From NCBI RefSeq assembly GCF_003473485.1, contig NC_053044.1:48710091-48774090 (forward strand): 64,000 nt of DNA. The letters run 5' to 3'. Shown one piece after another: positions 14,938 to 24,262 of this stretch. How positions within the stretch are numbered: the first letter of the stretch is position 1; the number at the start of each line of letters is the position of its first letter. The position numbers and the translations under genes are program-made. Source of the DNA: Medicago truncatula (lineage: Eukaryota; Streptophyta; Magnoliopsida; Fabales; Fabaceae). Under the pieces are notes generated by a model. The model did not search any database, was not told where the DNA came from, and saw only the letters and a program-made list of their open reading frames with translations.

Positions 14938-16261
14938 TCAATGATCCGCAAGAAGTTTTCTTCTATCATTGCCAGCGCAGGCCATCATTTTGTTCATGCT
15001 ATTCTTCTGCAGATTCTTAACGTTGAGTAGATTCTTCTTCATCGCCACCAATTTCCTTCTCTTATGATGTCCTTTTTTCTTAGGAGCTGTTTCGATTTCA
15101 ACAACCTGAATAATCAAATAATAGAGACTAATTGAGATCAAAATCTTGATAATGTATATTATTGTTTTGAATATTTAGAATTGCGTCTAACTCAATCATA
15201 CAAAACTGGTTTATAAGGTGAAATGTCTTTTACTTATGCATCACATTGCCTCACACTTTTTTTTTTTGAAAACTCGGTATCCGATCCAAGAGTCAACTAA
15301 TCCGAGGGGACCAATCCCACCGCCCACTTGCGGGGGCCCCGTTTAAAGCCAGAGCAAGCTCCGTATGGACTTAGCCCACCGAAATTGGCACCAGAGGGAA
15401 TCGAAACTGAGACATCTGGAGGAGCAAACTCCAAGATCCCAAGCCAACGACTAGGCCAACCCCAAATGGGTTACATTGCCTCATGCTTATAACTAAACAT
15501 ATAGATTATAGGGTAGGGAAATCAATCAAATGAACTGAAAACGATTTAATTACCTCGTTTGAGTTGTCAGTGTTCTCTGATTCAGATGTCACACTTTCAT
15601 CACTTTCACAACTGTGTGACTTGTAGTGCACGACAATAGGTTCATCCTCTTTCTCACCTTGTTGTTTGTCATTTACACGCGTATCACGTAATGCTTGCTC
15701 TTTTCTCTCCGTGGCCTCAATGTAATATATTCTAAAACTTGGCGATCCAGGACCTATAAGTCTTCCAATTTCATTCTCGTCTTCCTCTTCGTCTTCCTCC
15801 TCCTCCTTCTTGTCCTCATCATCATGTTTTTCATTAGATTCTTCATATTTATTTTCTTGTAATGATGCTGCAATCTTTACCTCAGCTACATTCCTTTCAA
15901 TTTCTTTACATTTTTCTAGGTCGTGATCTTTGCTTCCTTTATGCTCCTCCTCCTCAATTCCACATTCAGAAACAGGCAATGGAGCGACTTGAGAGAGTTT
16001 TTCTACGGACACAGCATGTACTGTTGTTTTCTCCTCTTCATGCTGTTGAGTTTCTTCCAAAACTTCATTTACATTAGAAGACGGATCATCATTATTTCCG
16101 GCATCATCTTTTAGAAGCTCCTTCTTGGAGACAGCGCCATCTCTTCGTGCATTCCTACGTTTTCTAAACTCTTCAATACGTTGTCGAAGAAGAGGACGAA
16201 GTCTTGCAGGCAATACATCTTCTCCATTTGGATTAACCGATCTAGAATTGTTGCCTCCCAT
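14938..16261 (-). CDS. Unrecognised acidic, coiled-coil-prone protein
   Basis: Two exons (16261-15554 and 15105-14938) join in phase to 291 aa. The N-terminus MGGNNSRSVNPNGE fits the N-myristoylation pattern (Gly2, Ser6), which suggests membrane attachment; this is inference. Residues about 20-40 are a basic helix (LRQRIEEFRKRRNARR). The middle is strongly acidic (DEDKKEEEEDEEEDENE). It is followed by a patch that looks conserved, IGRLIGPGSPSFRIYYIEAT, the best handle for a family search. Exon 2 is Lys/Arg-rich (APKKKGHHKRRKLVAMKK). An alternative in-frame ATG lies at 16282, but the MGG start is preferred. A TATA-like palindrome at 16327-16336 is about 65 bp upstream. The single intron carries a SINE with its own target duplication. 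I do not recognise the family. Confidence 0.72.
15254..15472 (-). mobile_element. tRNA-derived SINE in the intron of the acidic-protein gene
   Basis: On the minus strand it starts AACCCATTTGGGGTTGGCCT, has an A-box-like TGGCCTAGTCGTTGG and a B-box-like GTTTCGATTCC, and ends in an A-run (poly-T on the plus strand at 15257-15267). The direct repeat ACATTGCCTCA (15243-15253 and 15473-15483) flanks it, as expected for target-primed retroposition. It is more GC-rich than its surroundings. Confidence 0.85.
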
Positions 16262-16326
16262 TATTAAGGGATCAAGATACAATTAATGATGTTGAAATTA
16301 TGAATATAAGTCGATGAATGAATTAA

Positions 16327-16336
16327 TTATATATAA
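16327..16336 (-). promoter_or_regulatory. TATA-like box for the acidic-protein gene
   Basis: The palindromic TTATATATAA lies about 65 bp upstream of the proposed ATG at 16261, a plausible TATA position if the leader is short. Confidence 0.4.
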
Positions 16337-16559
16337 GCTGTATACCCTGCAATGTTGAAGAGGGTGCAGGGTGGGAAAATAATATGAAAAATAGTAGCAA
16401 TAAAATAAAATTCTTTGGATTGGTTTACAAGGTTGAATTGAAAGTAAAAAAGATGGGGGGTTATGAAGGGGTTTTGAGAATGTGACAGTTGAAGATTAAG
16501 ATAAGTAACTAGATACAGTCTGTGTTTACAGGTGTTGATGCTCAATTATAGATTAAGAT

Positions 16560-18112
16560 AAGTAATTGATCCATTTATATGTTGCTTGTCTGTCACGTTA
16601 TCTTTATTGTTGGAATTTGGAAAGTGTCAACTTTAGATAAAACACCAACACAACATGTCCTGTACAAGTTAACAGTAAACTGTAACATAAAGCCACAGCC
16701 TCAAACTTGGTTCTATTACTTATCTGTCAATTTTCTCTAAATAAGGCTTACTCCTCCTTTTACTCGCACACAAATAGAATATACCAAATCTTTTTGTTAT
16801 TTTTGGTCTTCATAAAATTAAACACTCTTATGACAGGGAAATTTAGGACAGATATTTTTCTTCAAATGAGTTAATAGGGATTTTATTTTATTGTTTGAGC
16901 CAATATATTATCACTTTAATTTAAATGAGTTTAGTGATAAGTTTTCGGTATAAATTAAATTTACATTCATTTTTTTTTTTTACAGAAATTTAACCTTGAC
17001 ATTTAATTGGAGACTCTTTTTTTTTTTTTTTTTTTTTTATGTCATATTATCATTTTTAAAATACAACAACAAAAGATGTATAATATACCCCTCAAAATAA
17101 AGATGAATAATGCAGCAAAATAATAAATTTTCATAATGCATATCCTTTTTTTGTAATAATATTTTAACATTTTTTAATTACCACAAATTAAGCGTCTTAT
17201 TATCATAAATACTCTACTAAATTACCCTTACCTTGCCATATAAGTTAACCATGTATAATCACTTTTGAATATTCTATATACTATTTTTTTTTGAAGTAAA
17301 ATATTCTATATACTATTGTTAGTACATATTAGATTGTGAATTAGGACCAAGGGTTCATATGAATGAGATTTACCAAATTTGGATCACGCTATAATCAGAA
17401 AAATATTATGCTTTTTAGTGAGAAGTTATTATGTTAAAAATATATACTGTATTTATGAGATGGAAGCGGGCTAGCACGGTTGGATTGATTTCGGTTGCAT
17501 CATTGTTTGAACCGTGACTCAAGGATGCTACTAGTTCGATGACCGATCCAATTTTTAAAGCATTTGTTTAAACATATAGACACTAGTTCGGATGCTTATA
17601 ATTCCATTTTAGCCCTTTAAGTTATATTCGATATCGAACTTAGTTTTTCAACATTTTCCCTCGAGCACAATTGAATTAATATTTTAGTCGGTCCATCAAA
17701 ACTGTTAATTAAGCATTAAGCTCTAATATCATGTTGGAACACTTTACCAAATTTGTGCAGTGTTTACAGATTAGACTTTATTGTCCAAATTTAAGCGTTC
17801 GTGATCCAAAAGATCAGAACAGAACCAATAGTTTATAGACTCTCCCTCTATCCTGTATTTCAGCAATCTATATAATATGTATGTATACAGAACTGATTTA
17901 TGTAAATTATAAATAGTACTATACTATAGACAAACTTAAAAATCTGCTGGTCAAAATTAATGTTGTATATGGAATAAGTATGGAGTGGATCCTCTTGCGA
18001 GGCATTCCAATAACTTCTTTATAGGAGCAAATCAGAGTAACAATTCTCAAGCATGTGATCCATTTTCCTCAATAGACATAAACAATTAACTTTGCAGATA
18101 AAAGGAATGTAA
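16560..18112. other. AT-rich intergenic stretch without recognised genes
   Basis: I see long A/T runs, including about 20 T at 17020-17038, and no frame with recognisable protein similarity. Around 17735 'gctctaatatcatgttggaa' looks like a degenerate, reversed Ty1/copia primer-binding-site junction, but no LTR partner is visible. Confidence 0.5.
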
Positions 18113-19139
18113 CTAAAAATCAGTATATATATCGCTGCATCGTTCTTCTGATGAAGAGACCTCACTGGAACTCGAACAAGACGACGATATAGAAAAATGA
18201 GTAGTAGGGTCCGAAGCTAAGTTGTGTACCCTCATAAAATCAAAGAATCTTGGCTGAGCTACCTCAACATTAGTATTCATCACTATATTGCTCTTCATCA
18301 TGTAACCGTTTTCTATATTACTTCTTTTCTTTGTGAATATACGACACAAAACCCAATTCCCTATCTCGTTTGCATAGTTCTGCAACTGCACCCAACATTC
18401 AACAAGTTTTAACAGATAAGCCATTATAAGTGACAGTGACTTTGCTGCCACGATCTACTCCAATTTGGTCATTGTCACTTTGGTTGTAAAAAAGACTACA
18501 TATATGATTAATGGAATATTAATTACCTGATTGCAAGCGGTAGTTCCTAAGCTAACTAGGCGATATTCATGCATGATCCAATGAGTTCGAGATCCATTTG
18601 GAGATTTTCCTTGATAAAATACAAGACTTTTTCTTATTCCCGCGATTCCATTACTTAGTGATGAAGAAACACTAACTTTCTTGTCTGATCCTGTTGCCTT
18701 CCAATAACCAGAGCTGGTTGTTCTGTTCATGCGATTGCTATTTCGATACTTGGCTTCCTTGCTGCTGAAGAAATACTTATCTTGCTCACCACAATTTCCT
18801 AATCACACACACACACACACACACACACATAAAATATTTAACCAAATTATTTATATATTGCTATATATTATATCATTTTTGTATTAACATCTATCTATCA
18901 CATTATGTTATAAAGCACAAAAGTAGCATGATTATGTTGTGCCTAGTTTGCTAAGTACCTGGCAAATCCCAAGGATCAAACTTGCAGACATTGATCTCAG
19001 GAATAATGGAAGCAGGCAATTGATAAGAGAAGATCTTACATTTCAAGTAATGAAAGACAAGCTCTTCGTCCGTTGGCTGAAAACAAAAACCAGGAGGCAA
19101 TTTGCTTACTCCATTTTTCACAAAATTCAGCTTTTCCAT
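18113..19139 (-). CDS. NAC transcription factor, ANAC083/VNI2-like
   Basis: Three exons (19139-18959, 18798-18527, 18379-18113) join in frame to 239 aa. The NAC DNA-binding domain covers about residues 12-180: LPPGFCFQPTDEELVFHYLK, LPASIIPEINVCKFDPWDLP, KYFFSSKEAKYRNSNRMNRT, SGYWKATGSDKKV, LVFYQGKSPNGSRTHWIMHE and NWVLCRIFTKKR. The short Ser-rich C-terminus (FSISSSCSSSSEVSSSEE) is the variable regulatory part. The opening MEKLNFVKNGVSKLPPGF matches the ANAC083/VNI2 group, whose members repress xylem-vessel differentiation and affect ageing and stress responses. In the usually invariant GFRFHPTDEEL block, Arg is Cys and His is Gln. The last acceptor has two AG choices six bases apart, which would add or drop Leu-Gln. 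Introns are short; intron 1 holds an AC microsatellite. Confidence 0.92.
18803..18829. repeat. AC dinucleotide microsatellite in NAC intron 1
   Basis: About thirteen uninterrupted CA/AC units start four bases inside intron 1 of the NAC gene on the acceptor side. The run lies next to the 3' splice site, where a polypyrimidine tract is expected; on the minus strand it reads GTGTGT. Confidence 0.9.
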
Positions 19140-19237
19140 TTGCTTAAAACTTTCTCCTCAAACTCTTGATTTTGATCGGTTTGAGTATGAGGCTGAAGAT
19201 AGGCACTTTAACGAATATGTATATACTTGCATGAGTG

Positions 19238-19247
19238 TATTTATATA
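19238..19247 (-). promoter_or_regulatory. TATA-like box of the NAC gene
   Basis: TATATAAATA on the minus strand lies about 100 bp upstream of the NAC start codon, a suitable position for a core promoter. Confidence 0.5.
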
Positions 19248-19259
19248 TAACAGGTTGAG

Positions 19260-21380
19260 AATGAGAAACATATAAAGGAGACAATGCTTACTGGTCTAAA
19301 ATTTTATGATTAACAAATTAATATTAAAGAATATCCACGCAATTTTAAGATACCTTTGTGACTTGGTGGATTTGTACTGTATTAAATTAATTTGGCTTTC
19401 TCCTATATATTCTTTTTTTGACAAAGGTTTTCTCTCCTATATATATTTTTATTTATTTATGAATTTCAATTATTAGTGGATAGATGACTCAGCCGTTTAC
19501 ATACATGTCTCCTGCAGGTGTTTCTAAAGATGAAGCTTCTTTTTCTTTTTTTCTTGAAACATTTTTTTCTTTTCTTTTTGATATAAGCCATATTAACAAA
19601 AATAAATTGTCCCATTTTATTAATGTGCTAAGTGGTGCAGTGGCTGTTAACGTTTTGATTTACTGGTTGGTCGCAAAAGTTCGAGTTCCAAAGTTGATAT
19701 TATTTGGGTTGGATAACTCAATTGGTTTGACTTAAAGGTTAACAAGTTGGAAGTCACTTCAAACTCGAACGAATGATTAACTATTAACACGGAGGGAACT
19801 TATTTGGTTAATGTCTCTATAATCTCTAACACTGATAGATTGATTATTTTGACCAACGATTTACAATTTTAGGATGTATAAGTCGATTGGCAAACATCAT
19901 CTTAAGTTTAAATGCAACAGTGTTAACTCTCAGTTCTACCCGACTCGAGAGAGTAATGTTTGCAGTTGCATTTGCAAAAATCATGGACTATTTTGATTGA
20001 TACCGGCGCTTTTAGGGATGAATTTGCCTAATCACTTTTTGTGAATAAATATAGAAATTTATTTTCTTGTTTTGTAAAGTAGTTGGAGAATCGAATTTGG
20101 ACTAACAGAGAATGGAATATCAATATTCTTTCATAAATAAAAGCTAAACCAATAGGTATAGTCAACTGTATGTATGATAAACAGATTCTTTTCTGTGGCT
20201 GTAAAGAAAAAAAAACTTAAGTTTGGTCCTTTACTTCACTAAGAAGATGTTGCTTACTGGAACTTGCTTTCAAGAGTTTTCTTTTTATTCCCACTTAACT
20301 AAAGATTTTTGAAAGATTCACTCCCTCACTAGAAAATTGAAAAGAATATAAAAGTCTCTATATATGTGTATATCTTATATAAGGTTGAATCCATTGCTTA
20401 ACAGCAGCAACAAAAGCAATGCACTTTGTAGGTGGTAATCCTTTAAATGGGTGTCTTGTAGTTCTATACATGGGTCTCACCTCTCTTTCTTAATGCATCT
20501 AACCAATCAATATTCTCATTTTATCTGGTTTTTGACCCTTTCTCTTTTAATTTCTGTCACATGATCTTTTTATTCTTAATTTTCCAAAGTTTGATGTGCT
20601 TTCTTTACCTAATCAGAAAAGGCAATTTATGCTTAGTGCATAAGAAACTTGGTCAATGAATGTGACTTTAAAGAATACTGTGAAAATTATTGTTCTTAAC
20701 TCCCATATACTAAAGAATATAAAAACGTACTATTTGAAATAGACTTGTGTTAATAAGAAAAATAATCTACAATTGTCAAAAATAAAGAAAAATAATCAAC
20801 ATGTTTCAAAATTTCATTGTTTCGAAATGTATAATACAAGAAGAAATAATGAGAATAATATAGTTTTTGAAATTATGAAAATAATATAATTATTTAATAT
20901 TGAATGCGTTTATTAAGATAATCAAAACAAATTTAAATCTTGATATGAATCAAATATCTTTTTTGCTTATGTTGGACTGTATTTTATCTTGTGTATAATC
21001 CACAAGAAAAATAATGTTCAAAGTTGCAAAATTCACTAAGTCCATGATTGGAGTTGATGAGTTCGACATATACCGAGAGCATTATGTAGAAACCACAATT
21101 CGACAGACAATTAATTTAGTAAAGAAGTTGGTTTCAAGTGTCCAGACACATGGAAGGCAGGGACGGACCCACGTCAAACCCATTTGAGGGCCAAGGCCCT
21201 CACTACTTTTTCAACATTTTTTTACCTATATATACTACTCCATTGATGAATGATAAAAAACTTACATTTAATAAACTACAATAAAATTAGACAAAATTTG
21301 TTTCTTAACTTAATTTTAGGTAACAATTTAGTTCCGATTTAGTCCTTTATGTTATAAAATATCAACATAATTGTCCTTTT
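19260..21380. other. Intergenic stretch between the NAC gene and a MITE
   Basis: AT-rich DNA with no recognised gene. The short open frame at 19484-19735 has no motif I recognise. Confidence 0.5.
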
Positions 21381-21397
21381 TTATGAAAAAAAATCAA

Positions 21398-22237
21398 GGG
21401 AAAATATGCTTTTCATCCCTGTAATTATAGGCCGTTTGATTTTTCATCCCTGAATTTACTAATCCTTCCATTTTGCCCCTGTAATTACTAATCATTTGAA
21501 AGTTCGTCCCTCTTCCCGGATAATCACTGCCACGTCATCAAATTAGCAAAATGGCATGGGAATTGACAAAAATACCCCTGGCTTATTTTTAAAATTCTGA
21601 AAATTGTTTTTATAAATTAAAAAATCTGAAAATAATTTTAAAAAATAAAAAAATTCTAAAAATATTTTGAAAATAACTTTTTCGAAAAAAAATGAAATAA
21701 TTTTTCACATAATTTTAAAAAATATATAATCAGATTTTTTCGAAATTAATATTCTGATTTTTTAAAAAAATCAGATTTTTTAATAATTTTCGAAATTATA
21801 TATTCTGATTTTAAAAAAAATATATAATTTTCCATTTTTTTTCATATTTCAAAAAATATATTTTTTAAAATTATATAATTGTAAATTTTTTCGAAATTAT
21901 TATTATGATTTTTAAAAAAATCAGATTTTTTAATAATTTTCGAAATTATATATTCAGATTTTAAAAAATTATATAATTTTATATTTTTTTCATATTTCAA
22001 AAAATTATATTTTTTAATTTTTTTTTCAGATTTTTAAATTTTTAAAAATAAGCCAGGGGTATTTTTGTCCATTCCCATGTCATTTTGCTAATTTGATGAC
22101 GTGGCAGTGATTATCCGGGAAGAGGGACGAACTTTCAAATGATTAGTAATTACAGGGGCAAAATGGAAGGATTAGTAAGTTCAGGGATGAAAAATCAAAC
22201 GGCCTATAATTACAGGGATGAAAAGCATATTTAAGCC
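21398..22237. mobile_element. Mutator-like MITE with very AT-rich core, 840 bp
   Basis: Inverted arms of about 190 bp start GGGAAAATATGCTTTTCATC on the left and, inverted, GGCTTAAATATGCTTTTCAT on the right. They include the matching 'cacgtcatcaaattagcaaa' block. A perfect 9-bp direct repeat AAAAATCAA flanks the element (21389-21397 and 22238-22246). The core (21590-22050) is almost pure A/T with repeated 'tcagatttttt' and 'cgaaattat' phrases. No coding capacity. Confidence 0.92.
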
Positions 22238-22246
22238 AAAAATCAA

Positions 22247-24060
22247 ATACTACAAAACAATTTATCAAACTCATAAACAAATTCAAATCTTCATCATACA
22301 AACCTGAAAAATCAGATTATATTGAAAAATCTCATAAAAACCGATAAGGTGTTATCATTTTATAACAAAAAGGACTAAATTGGGACGAAAAAAAGATGAA
22401 GGACGAAAGTGTTACCTAAAATTAAATTAAGAGATGAACCATGTAATTTTACAATAAACTAAAAACCAAATAGTGTATATCTCAATTCCCAAATTGCATG
22501 CCTCATTCCACCAGAAAACATGGCAACTGCAACTAATGAAATAGTTTTCTTTATTATGAGTATTTACGAGAATTGGATGCAAAATTATATGGAAGATGGA
22601 TGGTTAAATAATTATTTACTTATATTTATATGGCCTACACTACTTAAAATTCCTGGGTCCGTAGAAACGTAGTTCTTAGCAATTTAGTTTTGCAATTATT
22701 TCTTCTATGTATATATAGTAGTTTTTCATAAGAAAAAAGGGTCACAAATCACTTATATAATTCTAGCACTCAAAATAGCAGTGTCCTGAGAAAAGTCACA
22801 AAATGTATGTAATCTGATTTGTCGAACCACATCTACTTTAATGCAATGCAATTTACTTTTATTTAAGTTTTTTGCGTTTAAACTTTTAAGTCTTTTACTT
22901 GCATTTTTTACATTGATTTATGTGGAAAGACTATTATCTTTGTACAAAAAACAGTTTTCTTCATTTTTTTTGTTTGAATAATCATTTTTCTTCATCTTGT
23001 TCATAATCATAAAGCAACCTATGAATATGATGAACATATATATATTTTCTGGAAAAAGATTGCACAACATATCCTACGATTTCTAGGTTGATCGTTCTTG
23101 TAATAATCAAAACTAATCCTATTATTTGCCAAAAACACCGATAAACAGCTTACTGATACATTTTTTCAATAATTCATAGTCAAATTTTTCTTATCTTTCG
23201 ATCAAACTTCAAATTAACAATTACTTTTTCCTAAAAATTGCAAAGTTAAGATTTTTTCTTCTTCTTCTTAGAAGCCTGTCCAAAAATAAATACCCATTTA
23301 TTCTCACACATATTCCCACAATGTTTTGTAAAAAATAAATTGTCCGGTATGACTTTTTCTTTTTTTCAATTTTTAAAACTTAGCCACATTTGACTGTTTG
23401 ACTTTTGGCAAAACCTTCGTTTAAAAAAGAATTTCGAAATTCCAGAAACTCAAATTTGAATTTGTCAAAAAAAGAAATTAATTCTCACAAATTCAAGTTT
23501 TTATTTATATGGAATTTCATAAAACACAACTGTCATGAACAATTTGAATCTTATTTTCCAACTTATAAAATTTAGCCATGATAGGACAACCATGACTAAA
23601 CCACTATTCGAACTTAACTAACTCTTCTATAAAAAAGAAAAGTCAAAATTCATAAAACAAAAGTATATATATGCCACAATAAAAATACGTTTTAGAAAAT
23701 TTAAATTTTGAGTTTTTTAAAATCATAGAAGATTCAATTGTTTGAAAGCTATTTTATTTTATTTCAATTTTGTTAGAATTTGACCTTCTAAATTATCCAA
23801 AGTTCCTTCAATTTTTTTTTTAATCTAAAGTGTAAAGTAAAAAATGACGGAGTCTTCTCCCACCATTCATATATGGTTCAAATTATATAATTGAAAATAT
23901 TATAAGGTGTCGGACGTATTTGTAGAGCTTTCAGATTATATAATTCAAGATGTTGTGCTTCTAAAAAAAAAAAAAAATCGAGATGTTGTAGAGTGTGAGA
24001 AGCGATTAAGTGGGATAAAAAAACATGTTTTATTTTAAAAAAAAATGTTTTTCAAGCTAG
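22247..24060. other. AT-rich intergenic stretch upstream of TIM8
   Basis: No recognised gene or clear terminal repeats. A/T homopolymer runs are frequent. Confidence 0.5.
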
Positions 24061-24069
24061 GCGATGATT

Positions 24070-24102
24070 TGGGCCATGTTTAACATCCAAGCAATCGGCC
24101 CA
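24070..24102. promoter_or_regulatory. Paired site II (TGGGCC) elements upstream of TIM8
   Basis: TGGGCC at 24070-24075 and GGCCCA (the same motif on the other strand) at 24097-24102 lie 160-195 bp before the TIM8 start codon. Site II elements (TGGGCY), bound by TCP factors, are common in promoters of plant nuclear genes for mitochondrial and ribosomal proteins, which fits a mitochondrial chaperone gene. Confidence 0.65.
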
Positions 24103-24163
24103 TTAATAACTGAGACCCGCTGAACAAGCCATCTTTTTTCTTTTTTCTTCTTTTTCCTTAAGT

Positions 24164-24211
24164 TTAGGGTTTTCTATTTCTATAGTCATTGTGTTTCATT
24201 CATTAGGGTTT
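24164..24211. promoter_or_regulatory. Two telo-boxes near the TIM8 transcription start
   Basis: TTAGGGTTT, the reverse of the plant telo-box AAACCCTAA, occurs at 24164-24172 and 24203-24211. Telo-boxes often co-occur with site II motifs in growth-linked promoters. Here both lie between the site II pair and the ATG. Confidence 0.6.
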
Positions 24212-24262
24212 TTGCGAGATTTATCACTAGAATTCCTTTCTCTCCTCAATCGCTCGTTCTCA

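Noticed and set aside
17730-17780. Reversed copia-like primer-binding-site junction
   Set aside because: Only one degenerate match ('gctctaatatcatgttgg'); no second LTR or gag/pol nearby.
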